DNA of 25,791 nt, taken from the NCBI GenBank assembly GCA_964008075.1, contig CAXGAP010000016.1, forward strand, positions 1-25,791, written 5' to 3'. This DNA comes from UBA724 sp964008075 (lineage in GTDB: Bacteria; Bacteroidota; Bacteroidia; Flavobacteriales; Flavobacteriaceae). This document shows, one piece after another, positions 1 to 8,889 of the stretch (its first letter is position 1; the number at the start of each line of letters is the position of its first letter). The position numbers and the translations under genes are program-made. The notes below the pieces were generated by a model that did no database searches, was not told where the DNA came from, and worked only from the letters and a program-made list of their open reading frames with translations.

Positions 1-3000
1 ACGGTTATTTTTGAGCAAATCAATCATGACATAGGACTTTCATTCAAATACCAATGGAGTTCGAGCAATCGATTTGGGTTTGTCCGCCGTGCAACATTAA
101 GCAATCTCTCCAATACCGAAAAGGTTGTTCATGTCTTGGATGGAATCCAAAATCTGGTTCCTTATGGGGTTGAAGCCGATTTGCAAAACAGCAAAAGCAA
201 TCTTGTTGATGCCTATAAGAAAAGTGAGTTGGAGAAAGAATATGCCTTGGGAATCTATGCCCTAAGCGCGATTATTGTTGACCGTGCTGAGCCAAGTGAA
301 GCGCTTAAAGCAACGACAATTTGGTCATCTGGTCTGAGCAACCCAACGTATTTATTGTCTTCTTTTCAACTCGAAGCATTTCGCTGTGGGCAAAGCCCCA
401 CAGAAGAGTGGGAAAACAAAGGCGAAAAAGGAGCGTATTTTTTGGTTGACACCCTAGCTTTTGAAGGGAATCAAGCCAAAGATTGGCATATTGTGGCTGA
501 TGTAAACCAGTCGATGATTGGCATTCGGTCTCTAACGCAAGCCATGGACAAGGGAAATATCATAGATCAAGTTCATAAAGATATCCAGAAAGGTACCAAC
601 AAACTAATTCAACTGTGTGCAGCAGCAGACGGTGTACAGCTAACCAATGACAAGCGAACCATCATGCGCCACTTCTCCAATACCATGTTTAACATCATGC
701 GTGGGGGAATTTTTGATTCAAATTACCAAATTGAAAAGGCGGACTTCCTTCCCTATCTCCAACAAGCGAACAAGGTGGAGTTTGAAAAATTTGAACATCA
801 ACTCAATCAATGGGATGAGCTGTTTTCACTCGAGCAATTGACAACCAACATCAGCTCAATTCCTTCTGTTCCAATCAAACGATTGGCGACAGAATATTTG
901 CCACTCAAATTTAGTCGCCGTCATGGCGATCCGAGTCGTCCATGGAATTGGTTTTCGATCAATACTCAAAACGAAAATAATGGCTCAAAAATTTTAGATT
1001 ACCAGGGCAACTGGCGCGATATTTTCCAAAACTGGGAAGCGCTTGCACATGCCTATCCATCCTATATTGAGGGGATGATTTTTAGATTTCTAAATGCGTC
1101 AACCTTTGACGGTTACAACCCATATCGGGTTACCAAAGATGGGTTTGATTGGGAAATTATCGAGCCACACGATCCATGGTCTTATATCGGATATTGGGGG
1201 GATCATCAAATCATTTACTTGTTAAAGTTTTTAGAATTTATACAAAAACACTTCCCTGGAAAGCTGGTATATAGCTTGGCAGAAAACCATTTTGTTTATG
1301 CTCATGTTCCTTATATCATCAAATCGTATGAAGACATCGTCAAAAATCCAAAGGACACAATCCTTTTTGACGAGGAGTTACATCATCAAATCGATCAACA
1401 AAAAGAGGATTTGGGTGCCGATGGTACCTTACTCAAAACACCAACAGGAGAAGTATATCACGTCAACATGCTTGAAAAACTGTTGGCAACCATACTTGCA
1501 AAAATGTCAAATTTTGTTCCTGAAGCAGGGATTTGGCTCAACACCCAGCGACCCGAATGGAACGATGCCAACAATGCGTTAGTTGGAAACGGAACTTCTA
1601 TGGTTACCCTATACTATATGCGGCGTTTCTTTTCATTTTTTGATGATTTGATTGAAAGTGCTGACTTTGCATCTTCCTCAATCTCAGAGGAGTTACATCA
1701 TTTTTTCAATGAAATTTTTACCCAACTTAATAAACATGAAAGTTTACTTGCCAATCCAATGAGTCAGCAAGATCGACAGTCAATTGTTGATGCACTAGGG
1801 CATGCGGGGAGTAGCTATCGAAATCAGATTTACAATAATGGGTTTTCTTCAAAGACAGCAGATATCAGTACAGCTGACCTCAAAGCGTTTATTCGCGTCA
1901 GCCTGTCCTTTATCGACCATTCTATTGATGCAAACAAACGGGAAGATGGTTTGTACCATGCCTACAATCTAATCACTTTTGAAGACAAAGGCGGGGTTTC
2001 TATTTCTTATCTTGATGAAATGCTTGAAGGGCAAGTGGCCATTTTAAGTTCGGGCTATTTAAGCCCAGTACAGGTTGATGAGGTGCTTAATCAAATGCGC
2101 AAAAGCAAGCTTTACAGAGAGGATCAAAACAGCTATATTTTGTATCCCAACAAAGACCTACCTCGCTTTTTTGAGAAAAACAATGTGCCAGCGGAAGCCG
2201 TTGAAAACGCAACATTACTAAAGACATTACTAGCTGACAACAATAAGCAAGTCATTCAAAAAGACACTGCAGGAGCCTATCACTTCAATGGCAATTTTAC
2301 AAATGCGGACAGCTTAAAAAACGCATTGTCTGAATTGCCAGCTCGTTATGACAATTTGGTCGCAACTGAAGAAGAGGATCTATTGCATGTGTTTGAAGAC
2401 TTGTTTGATCACAAATCCTTTACGGGTCGATCAGGGACGTTTTTTGGCTTTGAAGGACTAGGATCCATTTATTGGCACATGGTATCCAAGTTGGCATTGG
2501 CTGTGCAAGAGGTTCTTTGGGAATCGATTCACAAGCAATCTGGTTCTGATGTCATTGCCTCCCTAGAAAAACATTATTACGAAGTTGTTGACGGAATTGG
2601 GGCTCACAAAACTCCAAAAGCATATGGTGCTTTCCCAACAGATCCATACTCTCATACCCCTGCTGGTCGAGGTGCACAACAGCCCGGAATGACAGGGCAG
2701 GTCAAAGAAGATATCTTGTGTCGTTGGGGAGAGTTTGGCGTATATGCACATGAAGGAAAACTCTTTTTTAACCCGACAATTGTTCGAACAGAGGAGTACC
2801 TAGAAGAGCAAAAGGATTTTGAATTCTACGACGTAGGAAATAAAAAGAAAACGCTCACCATTCCAAAGCACGCACTCTGTTTCACCTATTGTCAAGTTCC
2901 AATTGTATATCACAAGGAGTCGAATTCTTATGGGATTGAACTTGTTTTAAACAACGAAGAAAAAAAGAAGATTGACCAATATCACCTCGATGTGGTTGAT

Positions 3001-3060
3001 GCAGCCAATCTCTTTAGTCGAAATGGAAAAATCTCTCAAATCAATATTTACTTCTCATGA
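1..3060 (+). CDS. Large GH94/GH149/GH161-like glucan phosphorylase candidate, 5' partial
   Basis: The frame is open from the first base, so the gene starts upstream; the first in-frame start-like codon, a TTG at 136, need not be the real start. At least 1,019 residues are encoded. The N-terminal part (FGFVRRATLSN, LDGIQNLVPYG) looks like the beta-sandwich domain of GH94-type phosphorylases. The middle has an aromatic-rich stretch (DPWSYIGYWGDHQI) whose Asp, codon at 1201, lies where these families carry the general acid. Near the C-terminus QPGMTGQVKEDI (around 2680-2715) resembles a phosphate-binding loop. Length fits GH149 beta-1,3-oligoglucan phosphorylases better than shorter families. 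The stop overlaps the GH17 start (ATGA), implying translational coupling. If the reading is right, it is a cytoplasmic enzyme releasing glucose-1-phosphate from beta-glucan oligosaccharides. Coding status is secure; the family call comes from motif memory, and a non-phosphorolytic (alpha/alpha)6-barrel hydrolase is possible. Confidence 0.6.
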   Translation, partial: TVIFEQINHDIGLSFKYQWSSSNRFGFVRRATLSNLSNTEKVVHVLDGIQNLVPYGVEADLQNSKSNLVDAYKKSELEKEYALGIYALSAIIVDRAEPSEALKATTIWSSGLSNPTYLLSSFQLEAFRCGQSPTEEWENKGEKGAYFLVDTLAFEGNQAKDWHIVADVNQSMIGIRSLTQAMDKGNIIDQVHKDIQKGTNKLIQLCAAADGVQLTNDKRTIMRHFSNTMFNIMRGGIFDSNYQIEKADFLPYLQQANKVEFEKFEHQLNQWDELFSLEQLTTNISSIPSVPIKRLATEYLPLKFSRRHGDPSRPWNWFSINTQNENNGSKILDYQGNWRDIFQNWEALAHAYPSYIEGMIFRFLNASTFDGYNPYRVTKDGFDWEIIEPHDPWSYIGYWGDHQIIYLLKFLEFIQKHFPGKLVYSLAENHFVYAHVPYIIKSYEDIVKNPKDTILFDEELHHQIDQQKEDLGADGTLLKTPTGEVYHVNMLEKLLATILAKMSNFVPEAGIWLNTQRPEWNDANNALVGNGTSMVTLYYMRRFFSFFDDLIESADFASSSISEELHHFFNEIFTQLNKHESLLANPMSQQDRQSIVDALGHAGSSYRNQIYNNGFSSKTADISTADLKAFIRVSLSFIDHSIDANKREDGLYHAYNLITFEDKGGVSISYLDEMLEGQVAILSSGYLSPVQVDEVLNQMRKSKLYREDQNSYILYPNKDLPRFFEKNNVPAEAVENATLLKTLLADNNKQVIQKDTAGAYHFNGNFTNADSLKNALSELPARYDNLVATEEEDLLHVFEDLFDHKSFTGRSGTFFGFEGLGSIYWHMVSKLALAVQEVLWESIHKQSGSDVIASLEKHYYEVVDGIGAHKTPKAYGAFPTDPYSHTPAGRGAQQPGMTGQVKEDILCRWGEFGVYAHEGKLFFNPTIVRTEEYLEEQKDFEFYDVGNKKKTLTIPKHALCFTYCQVPIVYHKESNSYGIELVLNNEEKKKIDQYHLDVVDAANLFSRNGKISQINIYFS

Positions 3061-4319
3061 ATCAATTTAAAACAATTCAACAAATCGTGATACTGATGAC
3101 CGGTGTTTCTCTGCTTTGGACGAGCTGCTCGCCTTTGCCACAAGGTCCAACGGCAGCAGAAATCCTAGGAAACCCAAATTATCAAGCGATTTCCTATGGT
3201 GGTTATCGGGCGATATCTCGTGATACCGTACCGAGTGTTGATCAAATCAAGGATGATATGCGAATTTTATCTGCGATAGATGTCAAAATACTACGTACCT
3301 ACAATACAGAGCTGACAGAATTGCCAAATCTACTGCAAGCAATTACAGAGCTGAAACAAGAGGACTTATCATTTGAGATGTATGTGATGGTTGGTGCTTG
3401 GATCAACTGTAAAGATGCTTGGACAGACCACCCAGACCACACTCAAGAGGATGAAGCATACAATGAAGCCGAAGTACAACGTGCGGTTCAATATGCCAAA
3501 CAATATCCGGATATCATTAAAATGATTGCGGTTGGAAACGAAGCCATGGTTCATTGGGCGACAAGCTATTTTGTGCCACCTTCAGTGATTTTAAAGTGGG
3601 TCAATTATCTACAAGATCTCAAAAACAAAGGGGATCTTCCCAGCGACTTGTGGATTACAAGCTCCGACGATTTTGCTGCATGGGGAGGTGCTTCTGACAA
3701 TTATCACACAGAGGATTTGAATCGTTTAATCGCCGCAGTCGATTTTATTTCGATGCATACGTATGCCTTTCACAATTCTCATTATAGTCCCGATTATTGG
3801 TACAGCCGAGATCCGAGTTTGAGTAAAATCGAGCAAATTGATGCATCGATGCAGCGCGCAGGGGAGTTTGCAGCTGGCCAATACAACGATGTAAAGCAGT
3901 ATATATTGAGTTTAGGAATCGACAAACCAATTCATATTGGAGAGACTGGTTGGGCAACTGCCTCAAACGGGTTTTATGGAGCAGAGGGTTCACAAGCAGC
4001 GGACGAGTATAAAGCAAAAAAGTATTATGATTATCTGCGAAAGTGGTCGAATGAAAACAGCATAAGCTGCTTTTATTTCGAAGCTTTCGATGAGCCATGG
4101 AAAGATGCTGAAAACCCTATGGGATCTGAAAATCATTTTGGGTTGTTTACAGTTGATGGAAAAGCAAAGTATGCATTGTGGAGTTCAGTTGATAAAGGAA
4201 TTTTTTCTGGAATGACACGAAATGGAAACACGATTGAAAAAACCTTCAAGGGGTATGAGAACAAGCTGTTAGCTTCGGTCTTACCCCCAATAGCTCCTAA
4301 AAAGGATATAAACAAATAG
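3057..4319 (+). CDS. GH17 family beta-1,3-glucanase-like lipoprotein
   Basis: 420 residues. The start is a short hydrophobic signal peptide with a lipobox ending WTSC, so Cys24 is the probable lipidation site. The mature part reads as a single (beta/alpha)8 barrel of GH17 type: GNEAM holds the probable acid/base Glu162 and IGETGW the probable nucleophile Glu296, the two hallmark glutamates of the family. GH17 enzymes cut or rearrange beta-1,3-glucan. The residues after the Cys (SPLPQG) carry no acidic surface-export signal of the kind described for Bacteroidota, so a periplasmic location facing inward is inferred. It overlaps the upstream gene by ATGA and is followed three bases later by the GH30 gene. 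Whether it is a hydrolase or a transglycosylase cannot be told from sequence. Confidence 0.88.
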   Translation: MNQFKTIQQIVILMTGVSLLWTSCSPLPQGPTAAEILGNPNYQAISYGGYRAISRDTVPSVDQIKDDMRILSAIDVKILRTYNTELTELPNLLQAITELKQEDLSFEMYVMVGAWINCKDAWTDHPDHTQEDEAYNEAEVQRAVQYAKQYPDIIKMIAVGNEAMVHWATSYFVPPSVILKWVNYLQDLKNKGDLPSDLWITSSDDFAAWGGASDNYHTEDLNRLIAAVDFISMHTYAFHNSHYSPDYWYSRDPSLSKIEQIDASMQRAGEFAAGQYNDVKQYILSLGIDKPIHIGETGWATASNGFYGAEGSQAADEYKAKKYYDYLRKWSNENSISCFYFEAFDEPWKDAENPMGSENHFGLFTVDGKAKYALWSSVDKGIFSGMTRNGNTIEKTFKGYENKLLASVLPPIAPKKDINK

Positions 4320-4322
4320 ATT

Positions 4323-5804
4323 ATGTATTATAAAACTCTTTTTTTAACGATTCTTTTTACAGCGATATCTTGTAATTCAATAAACCCGGAAGTGCTAGTT
4401 TATGAAACCTCTGAAAGTGGCAATCAATTAAGCTTGCAAACAACATTCGAACATGATTCAGAGGCATCAACAATCGTGATTAACTCAAAAATAGAACTTC
4501 AAACCATAACAGGCTTTGGCGGAGCCTTTACTGAATCTTCAGCTTATTTGCTGAACAAGATGAGTGAAGAAAAACGCAATGAAATTTTAGCAGCTTATTT
4601 TGCGAAAGATGGCGCGCGTTATTCCCTTACGCGTACGCACATGAACTCATGTGACTTTTCATTAAACAATTACTCCTACACGCCTGTGGCAGGAGATATA
4701 AATTTGGATCACTTTTCGATAGATGAGGATAAGGAAGATATTATTCCCATGATAAAGGATGCGATGGCGATATCAGAAGATGGGTTTAAACTTTTTTCTT
4801 CCCCTTGGACTGCATCTCCATGGATGAAAGACAACAATAGTTGGGTTGGTGGAAAACTACTGCCAGAGTATTATGACACTTGGGCTTTGTTCTTTTCAAA
4901 ATATGTTGATGCCTACAAGGCAGAAGGAATTGACATTTGGGGATTTACTGTCGAAAATGAGCCGCATGGAAATGGAGAGAATTGGGAAAGCATGCATTAT
5001 TCACCTGAAGAAATGACGCACTTCGTTCAAAACTTTTTGGGTCCAAAGCTCGAAGCTGATGGTAAAAGCCACCTTAAAATTTTAGGGTATGACCAAAACC
5101 GTGAAGGAATTCGTGAGTGGGTAGATGTCATGTACAAAGACGAAGCTTCAAGTAAGTATTACGACGGAACAGCAATTCATTGGTACGAAAGCACTTATGA
5201 CTATTTCCAAGAGGAATTGCAGTACGCACACAAAAAGGCCCCAGAAAAATATCTCATTCAAACAGAAGCTTGTGTAGATGCCGAAGTGCCTGTTTGGAAA
5301 GACGACAAATGGTATTGGAAAAAAGAAGCCACGGATTGGGGATATGACTGGAGAGAGGAAGAGAAAAAATATTTACATCCCAAATACGCTCCTGCCAATA
5401 GATATGCTCGAGACATTATCGGATGCCTAAACAATTGGGTCGATGGTTGGGTAGATTGGAATATGGTTTTAGACACCAAAGGAGGACCAAATTGGGCAAA
5501 TAACTGGTGTATTGCCCCTGTAATTGTAGACCCAGAAAAGGACGAGGTTTACTACACACCGCTATACTATATCATGGCTCATTTTAGCAAGTTTATTCGA
5601 CCAGAGGCGAAAGTAATTGATGCCAAAAAATCAGATGAGGAACTTATGGTAGCTGCTGCCAAAAATCCAGATGGAAGCATAGCAGTTGTCGTATTTAATG
5701 AAGGGACCACGCTAAAAAATTTCGAATTAACTCATGATGGTTTTACCAAAAATATAAGCATCAGCCCGCAAGCAATACAAACCATAATGATCCACAACCA
5801 CTAA
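4323..5804 (+). CDS. GH30 family (glucosylceramidase-like) beta-glucosidase/glucanase lipoprotein
   Basis: 493 residues with a short signal peptide ending AISC (Cys17 lipidation). The body matches the GH30 subfamily 1 layout: GFGGAFTESSA at the start of the barrel, THMNSCDFS, SPWTASPWMK, then the acid/base glutamate in VENEP (Glu213) and the nucleophile in QTEACV (Glu315). A small C-terminal beta-domain (VAAAKNPDGSIAVVVFNEG) follows, as usual in the family. Bacterial relatives in laminarin loci act on beta-1,6-linked glucose, which would fit removal of laminarin side branches; the substrate here is inferred from the GH17 neighbour. As in the GH17 protein, no acidic surface-export motif follows the Cys. 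The gene lies 3 bases after the GH17 gene and 10 before the symporter. Confidence 0.88.
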   Translation: MYYKTLFLTILFTAISCNSINPEVLVYETSESGNQLSLQTTFEHDSEASTIVINSKIELQTITGFGGAFTESSAYLLNKMSEEKRNEILAAYFAKDGARYSLTRTHMNSCDFSLNNYSYTPVAGDINLDHFSIDEDKEDIIPMIKDAMAISEDGFKLFSSPWTASPWMKDNNSWVGGKLLPEYYDTWALFFSKYVDAYKAEGIDIWGFTVENEPHGNGENWESMHYSPEEMTHFVQNFLGPKLEADGKSHLKILGYDQNREGIREWVDVMYKDEASSKYYDGTAIHWYESTYDYFQEELQYAHKKAPEKYLIQTEACVDAEVPVWKDDKWYWKKEATDWGYDWREEEKKYLHPKYAPANRYARDIIGCLNNWVDGWVDWNMVLDTKGGPNWANNWCIAPVIVDPEKDEVYYTPLYYIMAHFSKFIRPEAKVIDAKKSDEELMVAAAKNPDGSIAVVVFNEGTTLKNFELTHDGFTKNISISPQAIQTIMIHNH

Positions 5805-5814
5805 AACAATTATA

Positions 5815-7254
5815 ATGGACAACCCTTCCTTACAAAACAGAGTCCCAATAGGTCAAAGAATTGCTTTTGGCATCGGCATGTTTGCCAATCAAATGTTTCC
5901 TGCCATTCTTGGAATTTTTATGGTTGTGTTAGTTCAAGATTTGGGTTTTCCAGGTTGGATGTGGTCTCTTATATATTTTTTCCCTAGAATATTTGATGCT
6001 ATTACAGACCCTATAATGGGTTTTATTTCTGATAATACCAAATCGAAATGGGGACGCCGGAAACAGTATGTTTTGGTAGGCGGTATTGTTATGGGAGTTG
6101 CCTACATTTTTATGTGGCAGCTATTTAAGGAGAACTCATTACAATTTAATTTTTGGTATTTCTTTATATGGTCCATTATTTTTTATTTAGGGCTTACTTT
6201 TTTCAGTGTTCCCTATGTAGCTATGGGGTATGAAATGAGTGATGATTTTCACGAACGTACAAATATCATGGCTATCGCGCAATGGATTGGGCAATGGGCA
6301 TGGGTGATTGCCCCGTGGTTTTGGGTCATAATGTATGACACCGAGTGGTTTCCTTCAGCAGACGAAGCAGCAAGGGAACTCGCAATATGGGTAGCAATCC
6401 CTTGTGTAATTTGCACGATTGTTCCAGCAATATTCATAAAGAGTAAATCTACCCTTAATGAAGATTATGAGCCCTTGAGTATTGCTAGTATTGGCGCTAG
6501 TCTTGGAAAAATTTATGACAGCTTTATCGAAGCATTTAAAATTAAAGAGTTTAGAAAATTATGTGGTGCTACATTTTTTATATACAATGCCTTTATGGCG
6601 GTATCGTCCCTAACTTTCTTTGTCATTGTATATAAACTTTTTAACGGCGATGCCGAAGCTACTGGAATTTGGGTATCACTCTTTGGATGCCTTGGTGCTT
6701 TGGGAACTACTTTTATCGTAATCCCTATTGTAGCGTGGTTATCCAAAAGAATGGGTAAGAAAAAAGCATTCATGCTATCGCAAAGTATATCTATTCTAGG
6801 GTATATTATGCTATACTTTTTATTCATTCCTGGAAAGCCTTGGATGTATATTATTGCTCTTCCATTTTTTTCATTTGGTATAGGAAGTTTATTTACCATT
6901 ATGATGTCTATGACTGCAGATGTAATAGACGTTGATGAGCTAAACTCAGGTAAAAGAAGAGAAGGAGTTTTTGGAGCGATTTATTGGTGGATGATTAAAG
7001 TAGGCTTTGCCATAGCAGGGGCTCTGAGCGGTGTGATAATTGCTGCGGTGGGCTTTAATCCAGACTTAACCACCGTAGAGCAACAATCGGCAGTAGATGG
7101 ACTGCATGCTTTCTTTTGTTTTTTCCCAACACTTGGAACATTGGCTGCTATGTGGATTATGCGTAACTATAGTATAGATGAGACTCGCGCCAATGAAATA
7201 AGAGCACTGTTGAAATCTCGGAAAGGAGAATCTTTAAATACCACCAAAAATTAA
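5815..7254 (+). CDS. GPH-family (MelB-like) cation:glycoside symporter
   Basis: 479 residues with about 12 hydrophobic segments. The loop after the second helix (DAITDPIMGFISDNTKSKWG) is the signature of the glycoside-pentoside-hexuronide:cation symporters; Asp61 and Asp65 line up with the cation-binding aspartates of E. coli MelB. A second signature (TADVIDVDELNSGKRREGVF) lies in the C-terminal half. It sits in the inner membrane and would import sugars made by the two upstream lipoproteins, coupled to Na+ or H+. It is the last gene of the glucan operon. No SusC/SusD pair is visible in the window, so outer-membrane uptake must be by genes outside it. Substrate identity is inferred from context only. 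Confidence 0.9.
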   Translation: MDNPSLQNRVPIGQRIAFGIGMFANQMFPAILGIFMVVLVQDLGFPGWMWSLIYFFPRIFDAITDPIMGFISDNTKSKWGRRKQYVLVGGIVMGVAYIFMWQLFKENSLQFNFWYFFIWSIIFYLGLTFFSVPYVAMGYEMSDDFHERTNIMAIAQWIGQWAWVIAPWFWVIMYDTEWFPSADEAARELAIWVAIPCVICTIVPAIFIKSKSTLNEDYEPLSIASIGASLGKIYDSFIEAFKIKEFRKLCGATFFIYNAFMAVSSLTFFVIVYKLFNGDAEATGIWVSLFGCLGALGTTFIVIPIVAWLSKRMGKKKAFMLSQSISILGYIMLYFLFIPGKPWMYIIALPFFSFGIGSLFTIMMSMTADVIDVDELNSGKRREGVFGAIYWWMIKVGFAIAGALSGVIIAAVGFNPDLTTVEQQSAVDGLHAFFCFFPTLGTLAAMWIMRNYSIDETRANEIRALLKSRKGESLNTTKN

Positions 7255-7268
7255 AGTAGGTTAGGTTG

Positions 7269-7543
7269 ATGCATACTATCAATTTATTTACTCAACGTCC
7301 AAAACCAATGGAAGCATGTGAAGTTAATCTTATGAATTGCGATGCTTTTTGGGAAGAGCGCCTTTGTTCTACTTTTCCTCAATTGACGAGTATTGGAAAA
7401 TACACCATGAAGTAGACGATGGTTCACGATGGGAATTTGGGATAAAAATGAAAACCGGAGTCCAAAAATGGCAATTGCCAACCCACCTGGATATAAACGC
7501 TAAGGTCAAATTACGCCACACATACTGTATATTTGTTGAATGA
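7269..7543 (+). pseudogene. Unassigned, decayed-looking coding stretch after the symporter gene
   Basis: This roughly 285-base gap carries two short overlapping frames and no complete gene. One starts at the ATG at 7269 and stops at 7415 (includes NCDAFWEERLCSTFPQL). Another is open from 7328 to 7543, without an ATG start, and contains EVDDGSRWEFGIKMKTG and a strongly charged end. The second frame ends in a 4-base ATGA overlap with the lipoprotein start at 7540, the arrangement seen at genuine gene junctions in this window. That makes it plausible that a real gene once ended at 7543 and lost its 5' part by deletion or frameshift. I recognise no family, and it could also be non-coding spacer. 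Confidence 0.3.
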
Positions 7544-8064
7544 AACGAATTTTCATATTGTTTTTCGCAATCATGACCTCATGTTCTCAATCAGAACAAC
7601 AAACAAACAGTGCTGAACCAATCGTTGTAGAAAACAGAGTTTTTTTTGATAATAAACCTCAACTCACCTCAATTCCACTAGGAGAAGAACAGCCCTTTAC
7701 ATCCTTGTTTGCCCAACTTGAAGAGCTGCCAAATGTCGATACCAATTCGCTTCAACAACTGCTCGAATCAATTGGCGATGAAGCAGATCGAATTTCAGAA
7801 AAAAAATTCCCAGACCAACTTCGTATCCCTCAACTTCTAAGTCGTTACAAGGTTTTTCAAACGCGACTAGGGATTGTCCGATATACCTATCCAGCGCAGT
7901 ATGCAGACTCCACCTTTATCAAATCAATGGATGATGTGGTGATTTCATGGAATATATTTGCCGATCACTACAACCGTTTTTCTACAACTGGAGATCAAGC
8001 CCAAGTTTTGGCTCCACAAATCGATAAGCCCCCGATTCGATATAAGGATCGGAAACGACTTTAG
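7540..8064 (+). CDS. Small lipoprotein of unknown function
   Basis: 174 residues. The first 15 residues form a typical lipoprotein signal with lipobox MTSC (Cys15), followed by a Ser/Gln/Glu linker and a mostly helical, charged domain (LEELPNVDTNSLQQLLESIG; DDVVISWNIFADHYNRF). I recognise no enzyme motif. It is probably anchored to a membrane from the periplasmic side. Its start overlaps the end of the preceding decayed frame. Its last 83 bases overlap the 3' end of the SDR gene on the other strand; the basic tail (PPIRYKDRKRL) lies wholly inside that overlap and may be an extension after loss of an earlier stop. Confidence 0.75.
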   Translation: MKRIFILFFAIMTSCSQSEQQTNSAEPIVVENRVFFDNKPQLTSIPLGEEQPFTSLFAQLEELPNVDTNSLQQLLESIGDEADRISEKKFPDQLRIPQLLSRYKVFQTRLGIVRYTYPAQYADSTFIKSMDDVVISWNIFADHYNRFSTTGDQAQVLAPQIDKPPIRYKDRKRL

Positions 8065-8803
8065 TTGATAATCCTTTTTCAGAACTAAACTTTGGGGAAG
8101 AGATTTGCAATTGCTTTGCAGCATGTAGATAAAAGTCCTTTTTTATTGGATGCCAGGGCGCAACACCATGATAAATTTTCTGCCAAGGCGCTTGTTCGGA
8201 TAAATAGCGAAGCAACCCAATTGCATCAGTTTTATGTATAAGATTGATTGGTGCCTCGGGGTTGTGAACAATTGGTAATTTTGAGAGCTGCTTTACAGGG
8301 TGTCGATCATCGCCGATAAGCCCACCTAGACGAACAATCTGAGTGGAAAAATTAGGTTGTGACAATAAGATTTTTTCGACCTCAAGCAATTGTTTGCCAC
8401 TTTTACTTTCTGGTAAGGGGATTGTTTGAGGCGTAACAAGCCCTTGTTGTGGTCCAAAAACACTTGTGCTACTGGTAAACACCACTTGTTGGACTTTAGT
8501 GTTTTGGATATGTGGGACAAGCTTCTGAATGACAGCAATAAAGTTACGTTTCGGATTTTTTCGAATGCCTGGAGGTAAAGTCAAAAATAAGCAATTGACC
8601 CTGGAAAGAAAGGCAGATAGATCCCCAATAATTTGATCTTCATGGACTTGGACTACAAAGCCACGAATTCCATTTTCTTGAAGAAAATTAACCCCTTTGT
8701 TTGATTGCCGACTTCCATGCACATCATGCCCTTCTTCGACAAATGATTGTGAAAGACCCAAGCCAAGCCAACCACAACCCAATATGCCAATTCGCTTTTT
8801 CAT
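7982..8803 (-). CDS. Atypical NAD(P)-binding SDR protein (YeeZ-like epimerase/dehydratase family)
   Basis: 273 residues from the chosen ATG at 8803. It begins with a Rossmann dinucleotide loop (GILGCGWLGLGL), followed by a typical SDR strand and turn (VVFTSSTSVFG). The usual catalytic Tyr-x-x-x-Lys is not evident: the region reads PLPESKSGKQLLEVE, as in the YeeZ branch of atypical SDRs. The reaction is therefore unknown. An earlier ATG at 8827 is less likely, because a TATTTTTG promoter box lies at 8808-8815, downstream of it and four bases before the chosen start. The 3' end overlaps the convergent lipoprotein gene by 83 bases. Confidence 0.82.
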   Translation of the reverse strand: MKKRIGILGCGWLGLGLSQSFVEEGHDVHGSRQSNKGVNFLQENGIRGFVVQVHEDQIIGDLSAFLSRVNCLFLTLPPGIRKNPKRNFIAVIQKLVPHIQNTKVQQVVFTSSTSVFGPQQGLVTPQTIPLPESKSGKQLLEVEKILLSQPNFSTQIVRLGGLIGDDRHPVKQLSKLPIVHNPEAPINLIHKTDAIGLLRYLSEQAPWQKIYHGVAPWHPIKKDFYLHAAKQLQISSPKFSSEKGLSTKVVSDPYIESGAYRFVEPKLGLDLQL

Positions 8804-8807
8804 CTTA

Positions 8808-8815
8808 CAAAAATA
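8808..8815 (-). promoter_or_regulatory. Putative -7 box (TATTTTTG) for the SDR gene
   Basis: The minus strand reads TATTTTTG, an exact match to the Bacteroidota -7 consensus TAnnTTTG, with only four bases between it and the ATG. No convincing -33 TTTG at about 19 bases is present. If used, transcription would start essentially at the ATG. Confidence 0.4.
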
Positions 8816-8889
8816 AAGTCTTTTCAATCGGCTGTCTAGTTCATTTCAAAAAAAAAATACGTACATTAGGATGAATAAACCAAATCATT

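Noticed and set aside
136..3060. TTG at 136 as the true start of the large phosphorylase-like gene
   Set aside because: The frame continues open to base 1 with family-like sequence (RFGFVRRATLSN) upstream of the TTG, so the gene is cut by the window edge.
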